Source: Cercophora sp. LCS_1 | Lineage: Eukaryota > Ascomycota > Sordariomycetes > Sordariales > Lasiosphaeriaceae | Direction of reading: 5' to 3' | DNA length: 64,000 bases | Assembly (NCBI GenBank): GCA_036250225.1 | Contig: JAPZLL010000006.1 | Span: 620,001-684,000 of the forward strand | Part shown: positions 1-10,620 of the stretch, piece by piece | How positions within the stretch are numbered: the first letter of the stretch is position 1 | How the letters are laid out: each line of letters opens with the position of its first letter | Translations under genes and position numbers: made by a program | The notes under the pieces: model-generated | The model's database searches: none | What the model saw: only the letters and a program-made list of their open reading frames with translations | What the model was told of the DNA's origin: nothing

Positions 1-1159
1 GTTGGTCAGGTATGTAAGGGACAATACGGAGTTGGTGTTGCGTTTGATCAAGTTGCGTTTGGTTTGGTTGTGGGAGAAACAAGCATCTTTGTTCAGGGGC
101 CATTCTTAATTTCTTGACGGTTCATTTGAGGGTTGTGTGGTGTTGGTTACAATGAGGTTGAATCGCGCCCGATGATGTAAGTGATGGGGGAGTTTGAGAA
201 TGGAGATGGGATGGGAAGGGTTTGGACCTGACCTGACCTGGCCTGCCGAATTGGGGTGTTGAGTAGGCTCATGAAGCAGCCCTATGGCGAGTACATAGCT
301 ACGCCAAGGCTGTATACAGGCCATTATGGTGGTGGTGGTGGTGGTGTGGTGGTACGATAGGGCTGGATGGGCAAATTGTAGGTGCGGTGAGGGCTGATTT
401 CGAGTTGGAGGGATGGAAGAGGCACAGGAGAATTGGTGCGTTCTGACGAGAGGAATGAAACACCCCGCAGTGGAGTTAGGTTTCCCCCAGGTTTGACGTG
501 ATGGTTCCTTCCCGCTTGGAGAAGGATTGGATGCCCCGCAGTGGATGGTTTCAGGGGCACAAGACATGTATTGTACAATGCAACGCACTACTGCTTGGTA
601 AAACTTGTCTTCTCCCCTGAGGCCTTGAATGGGGGTCTTGAAAAAAAAACGAGGAAATCATCAGTTGACTCCTGCCTGCAATCACACAACATCAAAACTG
701 CGTCTTGACTTTGCGTCTACCGGAACCAAAACTAGAGGACGCCTAGTTGGCCCCTATCCCATCGCTTGTCTCTAGTGCCGTATTACAGCGGCAGACTCGA
801 AAAATACATAGCCGCCACAGCCCAGCCTAGCCCGGCAGGCCAAGTCACGGCAATGCAAGCGTCATCCGGCAAGATCTGACATCTGACATCTCACCCTATT
901 TCGCAACTGCCAATGCGCCCCGGTATGGCTCGTCATCCGCTCTCCCGAAACCACATTTTGACCTTTTTTTTTCCCCCCTCAGTGCTGTGCTGCAGATTCC
1001 GAGTGTGCGTGTGCACTCGGTCCTTTTCTGGTCCTCCCCATCTTTGCATGTTCAACCCTTGGCTCGTATCTCGACTAATCGGGCAGTCTAGAACTAGGCC
1101 AACGTCCATGTTGGAAGGGACCCGAGTCGACGTCAACCGAGTGCGCAATAAATGGGCAA
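1..1159. other. Left-edge non-coding stretch
   Basis: No gene could be supported here. The open frames are short, overlap on both strands and look random. There is a (GGT)n run near 328-353 and poly-purine/pyrimidine patches. The right part is the 3' flank of the adenosine deaminase gene that ends at 1160 on the minus strand. Confidence 0.6.
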
Positions 1160-3547
1160 TCAGAAATCTCCGTCGGTGTTCTCTCCGTACTTTTCGCCGT
1201 ACTCGGTGACAATCCAAAGGCAAAACTTCTCCCATTCGACGGCCCATTGCTGTAGCCGCTTTGCCTTGATTCCAGCCCCCACGCTAGCCGCCCGGATGTC
1301 GTTGACCCTATTGCTTGTTAGCTGTCGTGAGCCCTTTCCTTCCTATCCCGGTACTCCGAATGCCGTCACCGGGGGCGTCTTTCCAGATCAAGTGTGCAGG
1401 CTGGGCTTGGAGTGGTCTCTTTACGAGATCGGCACCCGTTGGGCCAACAACATGCAGACGGAATAGCGGGAGAGCACCTACCAGGTTTCGCTGTCTTGGT
1501 CTTCGAACACGGCCCACCGCACCGAGTTCTCGGCCAACGACCCCAGGCCCGCCAGACCGAGGTTGTCCCAGCCCTGCAGGGCTTGCCAAAAGTCGTGTGT
1601 CATACCGGCAGTATCTTGTCCGAGGAGGGCCGGGTCATCGTTGCACAGGGCACACGGCACTCCCCGTGCCAGGAGAGCCGGAAGAGGATGGTGCATGATG
1701 CTGCCCGTCAGGCGGAGGATCTCGTTCGAGATGGGACAGCTCTCGATGAGAATCCGCTTGTCACGAACTGCCTCAATGAGGCGTGGGTGCTTGTACAATG
1801 AGAAGCCGTGACCAATCCGTCTTGTTCCCAGGAGCAGTGCGTCAAATAGGTTGTCGTCTGTTTCACCGCCGTCCTCAAGAGTCTCGCCGGCGTGGAAGAA
1901 GAAGGGAATCTCGACGCCCTCGATAGCGCACTGTTTGCGGAACCAGAACAGCTCGGGAAGCAGGTCGGCAAGCGGGCGACCCGCGTCTTCGGGACCAACG
2001 AGATCGTAGCCGGCCACAAGATGCGGCCATGCCAGCTTGGTGGCAATGCAGTTGTCCATGTTCTCAATGACTGCCCGCGTATCAAAGCTGCGCAGCGTGG
2101 TCCAGATCATCCGGAGACCCCAGAATGCCTTGCCCTCGTCGGTCGCCTTGAACGCGGCCAGCTCCTCCTCAATGACCTGGAACATGTGGTTGTAGTCGGA
2201 CTCTGGAGTCTCCGACCCGGCACGGCAGTAGTTGAGCGGCCAGGTAAACCTAGATATGCAGGTGATTAGTCGCTGCGGTTTGGCCCGTTCCGTGCCAACA
2301 AGGCGTGGTCGCCGCTTGGCTTCCGTTGCCCCGGTGTGCGGCCCGGCATGAGCCCGCGGGGACGACGGCGCATGCGGCGTGGTGAGATTGTAATCTACCT
2401 GCGGCTCATTTCCCGCAGGGGGCCGTGATGATGTGCATCCTCAGGAGCAAACACACTCAAATCGACGACTGACTTCCGGGAGAGGAATAGGGGGCGGGGC
2501 CGGGCCGGAGACGTCGGAACTCGGAACTCGACTTGGAGGGTGATGTGACATACCTCAGCTCGACCCAGTAGACGCCATCGGCAACAAGCAAGCTCATGAG
2601 GCGCCGAAGGAAGTCACGCCAGATCGGCTCGTAGTCTGTTGTTCTTATCAGTAGTGATCTTTCTTTCGGCCGGCTGCCCTTGCAAAAAAGGGGTGTACCT
2701 ACGGATAAACGTTCCGAGAACCTCAAAACACCTTGCAAACTTGCGCCAAATCTCGGCCTGTCCGTGATGCTGCAATACCGCATCCTCCCGCGAAAGCACA
2801 CACCTCGACTTGAACCACTCCAAGAATTTGCCTCTTCCTCCAGGAAACGCATCCGCCGCGTCTTGAAGGGACACCCACCTGTCAGCCTCATACCCATCCG
2901 TCCAGATCGCCTTTCCCTCGGCATCCGCCTGCTTCCTGTACCTGATGGAAACGCTCGTCTCCTCCCTCTCCTTCTCCGTCACCAATCTCCCTCCAGCAGA
3001 GATATGCATTCGCTCTTCACTCCTGTAAAGCTGTCAGTCAAATCACCCGTCCTCTGTCTTTATAAAAACAACAACCCAAACGAGCGTGACCAGAAGAAAA
3101 AAAGAAAAAAAAAAAAAAGAAAACTCACAGAACCCGTCCCCCCAACCACTCCACATCAACCATGGCATCCAAATGCGCATGTAACAACCCGCCCTTTGGC
3201 ATCTTCCTCACAATCCCCCACAGCTCCGTCCCCTCCATCAGTTCCTTGGCAAGCGAAAACATCATCCCCGGAAACACTGCCCCCGTGCTCCCTTCCCGTG
3301 CCATGTTCTCCTCTACTTCGTCCGTCCAAACGGTACGTTTCTCATGCTGTCTGATGCGCTCCACAATCGCGCACGCCTGCTTGGCGATGGGGCTTAGCGA
3401 CTGTTTGAAGAGGGCATCACTGCGCTGCTTCTGCTCTTCCTGCTTGAGAGCGGCGCGTCCGGAGAGGTAGCGCTGGATGAAGGGGTCTGAAGGGTGAGGA
3501 ATTTCGGGGAGGATGGAGGTGTATTCTTGGTCTGTGAGAGGGGGCAT
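1160..3547 (-). CDS. Adenosine deaminase, ADGF/CECR1 (ADA2-like) family
   Basis: This gene predicts a 578-aa metal-dependent deaminase expected to convert adenosine to inosine. Five exons were assembled: 3547-3129, 3022-2703, 2635-2554, 2249-1482 and 1307-1160, with GT-AG introns and a summed frame of 1737 nt. Visible family motifs, in order, are GGLLHAHLDA (first metal-binding histidines), FFFHAGE, RRIGHG, ESCPISNEILRLT and CNDDPALLG (metal-binding aspartate region). The tail after the last intron reads VNDIRAASVGAG and continues through an AVEWEKFCLWI-type helix to the stop, so the long fourth exon alone would truncate the protein. The start MPPLTDQEYTS has no signal peptide, unlike animal ADA2, so a cytosolic purine-salvage role is inferred. 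It is unrelated in function to its Prp1 neighbour. The family call is firm; substrate preference is not proven. Confidence 0.9.
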
Positions 3548-4144
3548 TTTGGAGCGGCCGAGACAAGGCGTGGCGGGACAAGATGAGATGTGACAAGGCT
3601 GTGGGTCAGATTGGGTTGGGTTGGGAGATGCAAAGGGAGATGGTGAGTGAGGAGGAAAATGATTGGATGGGTTGGGAATTAGAGAGAGACAAGAGAGGGG
3701 ATGTATAAAAACACGGAGTTGCCGGCGTAGTCGATGACTGTTTCGGTGTAGGAGGAAATGGTTATCGGGGCCAGCCGGGCTTGGACCTGCCTGTTCGGGC
3801 CGGGTCTTGGCGCGCCGTCGGTGATGTAATCTCGGCGGTGGACAGGCCGAGACGGAGCTTGGCGGGGTGTTTTGTGGGGAACAAGTGAATGGGCCGAGGT
3901 GGTGTTAGTTTCACAGGCTTGTCAAATGGAGACTTTGATAGCGGTAAATGTACCCGATGTGACTGACCCGCAGGGTTGGGAGAACTTGTCAACAGCAAAG
4001 CAGCGTAACTTCACGAAATGGCTTTGTCAATGGTCGCCCGCTTATTTTGATTGATCCGGCTACAGACGCCTCCTAACAACCGTATAATAAACGCAAAGGA
4101 CTAATCCCCTATCCATAATCTACATAATCCAACATCAGCTCAGC
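3548..4144. other. Intergenic: promoter side of the deaminase and 3' flank of prp1
   Basis: There is no coding signal here. The stretch holds purine-rich tracts around 3580-3700. A CAGCT pentamer repeated four times at 4136-4155 runs into the stop codon of the next minus-strand gene. Confidence 0.6.
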
Positions 4145-7015
4145 TCAGCTCAGCTCTGCAGCAACCAGCTTCAGAATCTCCTCGGTCTTTTTCCCTGCGT
4201 TCTTCGGATCCTTGGCCACCCTTTGCCAAACCTCGCCGTGCCTCGGATCATTGAGCTCGCACTTGCTGACCAAGTCGGCCCTCTTCTCCGCCTCGCCGTG
4301 TTGCACCAAGAATTTGTAATACCACGCCCACGTGTCTCCCCGGTCTCGGTCCAACAAGAGTGCCTTCTCGAACCAGTTCTGTGCCCGATCAAGCTTTCTC
4401 TCGGCCCAGAGGATCCTTGCCGCCGTCACCAGCAGAACTGGGTCATCTTCGACCTTCTTGATGGCCTCGGCCAACAATGTCTTTCTCTGTGTGCGCACCT
4501 CCAACTCGAGAATACGTTCCGCCCAGAGAAGCCCACTCTTGGGCATCTGTTGAAGCGCGTTGGCCATGAGCGTCTTTGCTTGGTTCATGTTGCCGGCCCG
4601 CCGCTCCACGCGGATGAGCTCAGTCCAGAGTTCGGGCGATTTTGGCGCGGCTTGTCGTGCGCGGTCCAAAACTGAGCGAGCTTTGACGACATTGCCTGCG
4701 CGTTCCTCGAGACGAGAGTAGAGAAGCCACATCGGCACAGATGAAGGCACAGCGCGGACGCCGGTAGAGTACGCTTCACGCGCCTCCGCCGTCTTCCCGA
4801 GCGCTTCGTAGATCTGACCCTTCATCATCCACAACTTTGGCGCGCCGGGGAAGAGCTGGAGCGCGTCGCGAACGAGATCAAGCGCCGCTTCATTGTTGCC
4901 CAGCCGGCGCTCAAAGGCAACCGAGCGCATCCAGATACGATCCGTCGAAGCGCGTTGTCGTGCCTCCTTGAGAAGTTCGCGGGCCTTGTCGAAACAGGCG
5001 TTGTCAGCCTCGAGTTTGACAGCAGCGAGCCAAATGTCTTCGTTTCCGGGGTTCTGGTTAAAAGCACGACCAAGAACACGACGGGCTTCGTCGATCTCGC
5101 CAAGCTTTTCCTGTTCCTTGGCGAGCATGATCCAGAAGACGTCGTAGTGCGGACAGGCCTGGACGGCCTTTTCCAAGGCACGCCAAAGGTCGTCTTTTGT
5201 TCCGTGATTTCGCTCCAGGTCCACGGCCGCGGTATAGAGACTCTTGCTGGTGGGGAAGACGCGCAGAGCGTAGGCATAGATGGCACGAGCAGTTGCAAAC
5301 CTGCCACGGTTGGCACTCGACTTGGCCTCGTCCATCCACATCTCCTTTCGGTCGTCGTCCTCGTCAAGCCCCCATCCTAGAGTCTCCTCAATGATGTTGC
5401 TGCATGTGATGACCGCGCCCTCTTCCTCACACTTCTCGGCCTCGACAATCCACTCCTCTCGCTTAGGCATCGCGCCCTGCTTGGCAAGGAACTTGACAGC
5501 GTTCTTCATCACCGGCCTCTTGGTGCCTTCCCCAAGCTGCTCCTCCAGGCGTGCAGCAGCAATCCACAGCTCGTGAGAATTGGGCAGCTTCTTGACAGCC
5601 TTGTTGAGAACCTTGCGGGCGTTCTGTGGCGTCTCGAGACGCGCCAGCGCAAGCCAAAGATCCAGGGACTCAGGGATGAGTTCGGTTGCTTTCGCCAGCA
5701 GCATGCGCGCGTCCTCCACGTCCTCTTCCAAGTTGACTGCCTCCTTCCAGAGTGCTTCCGACTCTTGATTGTAGTCCAAGGCTTTCCTGATGACCTTCTT
5801 CTTTGATCGCGGGTCATTCTCCAGCTTCATGGCTTCCACCCATAGCTTTACCGAATTGGGGTTTGCCTCGATCGCTTGCGCCGCAATAATCTTGGCGTTC
5901 TTGTTGTCATTGAGATGAATGTTCTCCAGCCAGATATCCTCGCTCTTCGGACAGTGCTGACAGCCCTTAGCGATCAGGGTGCGCGCAGCCCCTGGTTTCC
6001 CGGCCGCAATCTCCAATCGAGCCGCAGCAATCCAACTGGCCGCTTGCTTCGGATTCGAGTCGACAGCCGACTTCAACATCTTTCTGAACTGCTCCACGTC
6101 TCCGATACTTTGCTCGGCGCCTTGTGTGCTGGCTAGCGATGTGAGATAGCCTTTGGGGTCTACGCTTGTGGCGCTTCCCGAAGTGACGACACCACTGGTA
6201 TGCGACTCTTGCTCCAGACGGGCACGAAGCACCTTGTTCCGCGCAGTGCCAATCTTCACAAAGTCGGTTCCCGTGCCATCCCTTCCGCCTGCTTCAGTAG
6301 CCGCGCCATCGTCCGCGACGGTCGTGCCAAACTGCCCCGTGTCTCGAGCAGCGGCAAGGACACTGTCGGGAACAGCGTAGAAGCGCTCCATGCGGGCCTG
6401 TCGCGCTCTCTTAGTCCGGCCCGTCATGTCCTTGGGGTCTGGGAGGTTCGCCCACTCCTCGTCGGTGACGGACTCGAGCGCTCGCTTCAGACCGGCAAAC
6501 TGCTGCTGAATTTTGGGGTTCTTGCGTTCGTATTCTTCTCGATCGGCTTGTTCTCGTGCTTCCCTGTGCGAAATGTCTGGTCGGTATCTCTGCTCATCTA
6601 GCTTGACTGATAAACCGGGTGCTTCTTGGGGGGAAAGCTGATGGGCAAATGTGCAGAATGGAATGGGAAGAACTAACCTTTGCTTCTGCCGCCTTCTTGC
6701 CATCCTCTCATCTACGTCTTTCCAGATCTGATCTGCCTCCTCATCGTCCTTCTCGTAGATGCCGCCGGCGAACAAGCCGACCTCGTTGTCGGGGTCTTGA
6801 TACCGGGCGTCGTCATCGTTGTCGTCGTCCTTGGCCTCTGTGAGTCCCAGCTGGGCGGATCGTTTCGCGACGGCAGCCTTGATCTGGTCTTCAGTTGGGC
6901 CTTCGCGCGCCGGTCCCAAATCGGATCTTGTGGTGAAGCCAGTGGCACCACGGCCGAGACCAGCAACGTAGTTCTCGGGCGCCGGCTGGCTGAGGAAGTC
7001 GCGTCGGCTTGCCAT
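4145..7015 (-). CDS. prp1: Pre-mRNA splicing factor Prp1/Prp6 (U4/U6.U5 tri-snRNP)
   Basis: This is a HAT/TPR-repeat scaffold protein that holds U4/U6 and U5 snRNPs together in the spliceosome; it acts in the nucleus. The N-terminus (residues about 5-45) is the PRP1_N domain with FLSQPAPENYVAGLGRGATG and TTRSDLGPAR. Acidic and charged segments follow, then from about residue 270 to the end a run of HAT repeats with recurring W-x2-A-x2-LE signatures. I place the start at 7015 (MASRRDFLSQ), since an ATG four codons upstream (7027) is not typical of the family. One 114-nt intron (6677-6564, donor GTTAGT, acceptor CACAG) splits a Lys/Arg-rich helix. It is a multiple of three and has no stop, so an unspliced reading stays open; removing it gives the family-like RRQKQREAREQA and a 918-aa product. 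Family identity is secure. Confidence 0.93.
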   Translation of the reverse strand: MASRRDFLSQPAPENYVAGLGRGATGFTTRSDLGPAREGPTEDQIKAAVAKRSAQLGLTEAKDDDNDDDARYQDPDNEVGLFAGGIYEKDDEEADQIWKDVDERMARRRQKQRLVLPIPFCTFAHQLSPQEAPGLSVKLDEQRYRPDISHREAREQADREEYERKNPKIQQQFAGLKRALESVTDEEWANLPDPKDMTGRTKRARQARMERFYAVPDSVLAAARDTGQFGTTVADDGAATEAGGRDGTGTDFVKIGTARNKVLRARLEQESHTSGVVTSGSATSVDPKGYLTSLASTQGAEQSIGDVEQFRKMLKSAVDSNPKQAASWIAAARLEIAAGKPGAARTLIAKGCQHCPKSEDIWLENIHLNDNKNAKIIAAQAIEANPNSVKLWVEAMKLENDPRSKKKVIRKALDYNQESEALWKEAVNLEEDVEDARMLLAKATELIPESLDLWLALARLETPQNARKVLNKAVKKLPNSHELWIAAARLEEQLGEGTKRPVMKNAVKFLAKQGAMPKREEWIVEAEKCEEEGAVITCSNIIEETLGWGLDEDDDRKEMWMDEAKSSANRGRFATARAIYAYALRVFPTSKSLYTAAVDLERNHGTKDDLWRALEKAVQACPHYDVFWIMLAKEQEKLGEIDEARRVLGRAFNQNPGNEDIWLAAVKLEADNACFDKARELLKEARQRASTDRIWMRSVAFERRLGNNEAALDLVRDALQLFPGAPKLWMMKGQIYEALGKTAEAREAYSTGVRAVPSSVPMWLLYSRLEERAGNVVKARSVLDRARQAAPKSPELWTELIRVERRAGNMNQAKTLMANALQQMPKSGLLWAERILELEVRTQRKTLLAEAIKKVEDDPVLLVTAARILWAERKLDRAQNWFEKALLLDRDRGDTWAWYYKFLVQHGEAEKRADLVSKCELNDPRHGEVWQRVAKDPKNAGKKTEEILKLVAAELS

Positions 7016-7517
7016 GGTGAGGTTCACGGGAGTCGCTGTCGGGACTCAAATTTGGATGCTTGACGACAGATGCAGCATCCCAGTCACAAAATAGTCCGCC
7101 CAGCAGAACCGCAAACCCACTTCAAAGTTTGGACGATGACCCTAACCCTTGACTGAAACCTCGAGGCGCCACACAAGATATTCACACTTCAGACAAATAC
7201 ATCCTACCCGCGACGGAAAGACCCGGCTTCGCAAGACAAGCACTACTTTTCTCTCCTGTATTTCTAATTTTAAGGCTATATAAATTATAAAAGACAGAAA
7301 TTCACTTGTCCAGATCTAGATCTTCACTGCTTTGACTTGCAAGAACATCGTATAGGCCAATAATTCTGTAGCCTCGCACCGCACCGCATTCACACAAGAA
7401 GGCAAACAAGCTGCCGGCAAAGGAAGCCGCCCAATTGAGAGAAATGTGGCCTAAAAGGCGTTGAAAAAAAACTGAAAAAAAAAAAAAAATACATTATTTT
7501 TCTTGATTTGCCACCCT
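7016..7517. other. Intergenic: prp1 promoter and 3' flank of the 135-aa gene
   Basis: No gene is seen. The stretch contains an AT-rich patch at about 7260-7300 and a poly-A run near 7475-7490. Confidence 0.6.
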
Positions 7518-8073
7518 TCAAAATACCATCTCGTCGAACTGGTATGCCACCCGACGTCCCCCGGAGCTCCCACGGCTCCTCTTTGGAAGCGTGAACGGCC
7601 CCTCCCCGGGTCCTGGGAGCCGAGTCCAGCGAGTGTTGCTGACCATCGGCCCAGAGTCTATCTCCATGGTTGTGGTAGTGCCAGGAGACCCGAGGAAGGG
7701 ACCGTGGGGGACGCCGGGGGCAGAGCCCTGGCTCGCGTTGGTGGCTGTTCGAGGTGGAGTTAGCTATGATCATGTCGTGTGTGGATCAATACGAGATGTA
7801 CAAGTTCAGCTGGGTCAGGGGACAACATACGAAACTGGAAGGCGAAGGCGGGCGCCTTTTCCCCCTCCGGGTCGACAAATTCAGTCTTAAATTTCTATAA
7901 GAATGAAAGAGTCAGTAAACCGCTGAAATGGTTGCTCGAATGGTCAAAGTGCTAACCTTGGTCGGGCTTCCGGGCAACTCGCTGGTGGCAGCCCTCTTCT
8001 CGCCTTTGGTGGACGGAAGATGCGCCGAGAACTTCATGGCGAGGGCGAGGAAGTAGCTCATCTCGGTGTCCAT
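7518..8073 (-). CDS. Unrecognised 135-aa protein, three exons
   Basis: Hand-assembled exons are 8073-7957, 7894-7831 and 7744-7518. Donors are GTTAGC and GTATGT; both introns carry good branch sites (ACTGAC and GCTAAC) before TAG and CAG acceptors, and the joined frame of 408 nt is open. The product starts MDTEMSYFLALAMKFSAHLP and ends RRVAYQFDEMVF. It has a short basic stretch (PTKKFKTEF), a Pro/Gly/Thr-rich middle and no signal peptide or membrane segment. The nearer AG at 7764 would give exon 3 the wrong frame and run into a poly-Phe tract, so I chose the CAG at 7747-7745. I do not recognise a family. The first exon and splice signals make it look like a real gene. Confidence 0.65.
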
Positions 8074-9176
8074 GGTGAGGTGCTTCAAAATGTTAGCATT
8101 GTTGGGGGAAGTGGGCGTGGTATCTCACGCGCTGTGAAGAGAGGAAGAAGCCTGGGGGAGAAGGTCTGGTTGCGGCGTCGGAACGCTTGAAGAGAAGATG
8201 GTGACTGTATCAAAGTATCAGTATCAGTCAATGGAGAGACTGGGATCCTTTGCAATACGCGCCGAGGAAGAGACAAAGATCTTTCGTGCGAGGGTTGTAT
8301 ATGATGCGCAGAACGCTCGCTTCGCGAAGAGAAGATGTCTGTTGCGGAGAGAGAGCTTTGGTAGAGACTCGGATATAGTTGCAATAAACAACAGCTATTG
8401 CGGAAGTAATCTGTGTGGAAATGTCAGCAAAAAAAAAAAAACACTGGGGTTTTAAAGAGTCTCTACAACGGACCGAGAAAGAGACGAGTCTTGCAGAGGA
8501 GGTCGGATGCGGTATGTGCAAGGCTAGCTCAGACAAAAGAAGTCTGTTGTGGAAGGTGAGCACCGAGGAGGGCAGAGGTCTGCTCCTGGGGGTGAGCTTT
8601 GCTGGGAAAGCTCAGGAGAAGAGAGAGGATATGCCTTAGCTGGTAAGTACGCGTTGGAATATAATATGTAGAAAAAGCCAGCGCCTAGATAATGATCCAT
8701 TCTGCATTTTGGGGGGCGGGCATCTCGTCCCATATACGTGGTCTACCCCTCGGTACGGCAGGAACCTCGAAATCGAGGCCAAAATTATGTTGCTTTCACC
8801 CATGTTCCCTACTGTCGTTGACCGGTTCAATGTGTAGCACCTGCCGTCTAGTTCTTGGGGACGTCGACCTTCGAACACGACAATTCTCTCTCCCCCTTTT
8901 CTTCGCTGGTGCGAACCCAGCTCCTCCTCATATTCACAATGGCTGACCTTCTTCTCCCTTCTCTACTGACTTCATTCTTGGTTAGCCTGACTGACTGACA
9001 AAAAACATCAAAAACTCTGGTCTCAACATCTACCTGTTAGCAATGGACACACCTTCTCGAATAAACCCGAACAAATTCGGGTACCGAACACTGGTGAACA
9101 TCAACATGGGTCTCACACGCCCAATAAGATATAGGGGTATCTTGATGCTCCCATCCTATCCAGATACACAATGATG
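8074..9176. other. Intergenic between two minus-strand genes
   Basis: This is the promoter of the 135-aa gene and the 3' flank of the dysferlin-domain gene. Only short frames occur, and a poly-A run lies at about 8430-8441. Nothing further is supported. Confidence 0.55.
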
Positions 9177-10620
9177 CTACATCCTACGCGTGCCCTCCTG
9201 ATCCTTGCTCCCATCCGAATGCTTCGGCTTCGGCGCCTTAGGCCCGGACCGGTCCAAACCCTGCCATCCCTCATCCCAGCCCTGTCCCTTATCAACTGCC
9301 CCCTTGGACTCGGCCTCACCCACCACCCCCTTGACATCACTCCAGTACTCCAATCTCCGAACTTCCTCATCAGCGTGCTTAACCGCCGCCGCTAGATTAT
9401 CCACCTTTTTTCTCAGCGTATCAGCCACGTCCCCATCCGGCATCTTCCCCCTCTTATCCTTCTCCTTTACCGCCTGATCGTATACCTCGGTCAACCGACT
9501 AAGCAGCACTCTCCTCGAGGCTTGAAAGACAAATACGGCCATCACATCATGCATCACGCCCTCCAACCCCGCCAGCTCATCTGAAGCGTTCGCCAAGTAA
9601 TTATCCACCGCCTCAATCTTCTCCCGATCGATCCTCGACGCTCTCAACACGGCCAATAACTCGTCAACCCCCTCGATCTTTTCCGGCATCTCCCACCCGC
9701 CGGCCGTGCTAAGGCTAATCTTACTCCCCCGATCCCCAAGCCGACTCGACCCTCTATCCATCTCGCTTGACGGCCTGACGGTGAAGTACTCCAGATTCAG
9801 CACGTTTCCGTCGTTGGCCATGTACCCGGCATTCTTCTCGACTCGCTTCCGGATCCAGGCCCGCCGTCTCACAAAGCTGTTCCACCAGCTTGCCTTGTGC
9901 CACGAGAACTTTCTCGAAAACATGAATGAGTACTCCCACCCGTCCTCGTCCGCCACGCCTTCTTCGTAGTTGATCTTCCATTCGGGCCACGCCCACTCCC
10001 AGCTGGGATCAGGCACCTGCGCTGTGTTGATGTCGGTGGGTGAGGGTTTGTGAGCAAAATTGGTCCATGGTGTTGGGTCGAGGTTGCCCAGGGCTTTGGA
10101 GGAGAAGAGGGGGATGCCACAGAGGAAGCCACCACGCTGGTTTTCGTAGAGGATGTCAATTGCGGTTTCGGGGGACTTGGGTTTTGGTTTGGGCTTCGGC
10201 TTGGGCGGTGGAGAAGAGAGATCGTTTGGTTCGGGGGGTTGGGTGTTTATCGGGGTGGGTTCTGCATCATGGTTGGGAGCTGGTCTAGTTGGGGATTGGG
10301 GTGCGCTACTTGCCTTCAATATGCACCGACGGGGGACGGAGTGGCGGTTCTCCGCCGTTGGTTGCGGTGGCATCGTCCTGTTGGGCCTCTCCGTCAACCG
10401 GACGGCCGGGCGCGTCGTTGGCGTCTGGAGATTTCCGCTGACCCTCGGGGGATGGACCCGCTAACGCTGAGCCGAGTGAGGAACCACGAGCCGAGTTCTC
10501 ACCCTCCTCCGAGCGCCGGGGCGACGGGGAGTGGTCAACGAGGTTGATCTCGTGGTCGAAGTCGCTGTCCTTGGGGGGCGGGACGCGGCGCGAAGAGCGG
10601 TGGTGCTTGACGCGGGGCAT
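9177..10620 (-). CDS. Peroxin/dysferlin-domain protein (Mug65/Spo73-like), with a GC-AG intron
   Basis: The 463-aa product carries a DysF (peroxin/dysferlin) domain at about residues 135-245. Key parts are YENQRGGFLCGIPLFSS, WEWAWPEWKIN, EDGWEYSFMFSRKFSWH and WWNSFVRRRAWIRKR, i.e. the paired WxxW-type aromatic and arginine pattern of the domain. Fungal relatives include peroxisome-membrane peroxins and the sporulation proteins Spo73/Mug65. A Pro/Lys repeat (PPPKPKPKPKPK) precedes the domain and a charged coiled helix follows it. Exon 1 is 10620-10314 and exon 2 is 10261-9177, joined over a 52-nt intron with donor AG|GCAAGT and acceptor CAG. This gives the N-terminus MPRVKHHRSSRRVPPPKD and a frame of 1392 nt. 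A downstream ATG (10397) in the exon 2 frame is the alternative start if the GC-AG intron is wrong. Membrane attachment is not evident. Confidence 0.82.
10262..10313 (-). other. Non-canonical GC-AG intron
   Basis: The donor reads AAG|GCAAGTAG and the acceptor ATGCAG|AACC. GCAAGT after AG is the known favoured form of GC-AG donors. The 52-nt length fits the other introns in this window. Splicing joins two open frames that are otherwise out of phase. Confidence 0.7.

Noticed and set aside
7763..7765. Nearer AG (7765-7764) as third-exon acceptor of the 135-aa gene
   Set aside because: It puts exon 3 in a frame that runs through a poly-Phe tract to 7390. The AG falls just before a GCTAAC branch site, and the next CAG gives a clean frame.
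10306..10397. Internal ATG at 10397 as start of the dysferlin-domain protein
   Set aside because: A GC-AG intron joins a better N-terminal exon in frame; the internal ATG leaves that exon unexplained. Kept as an alternative only.
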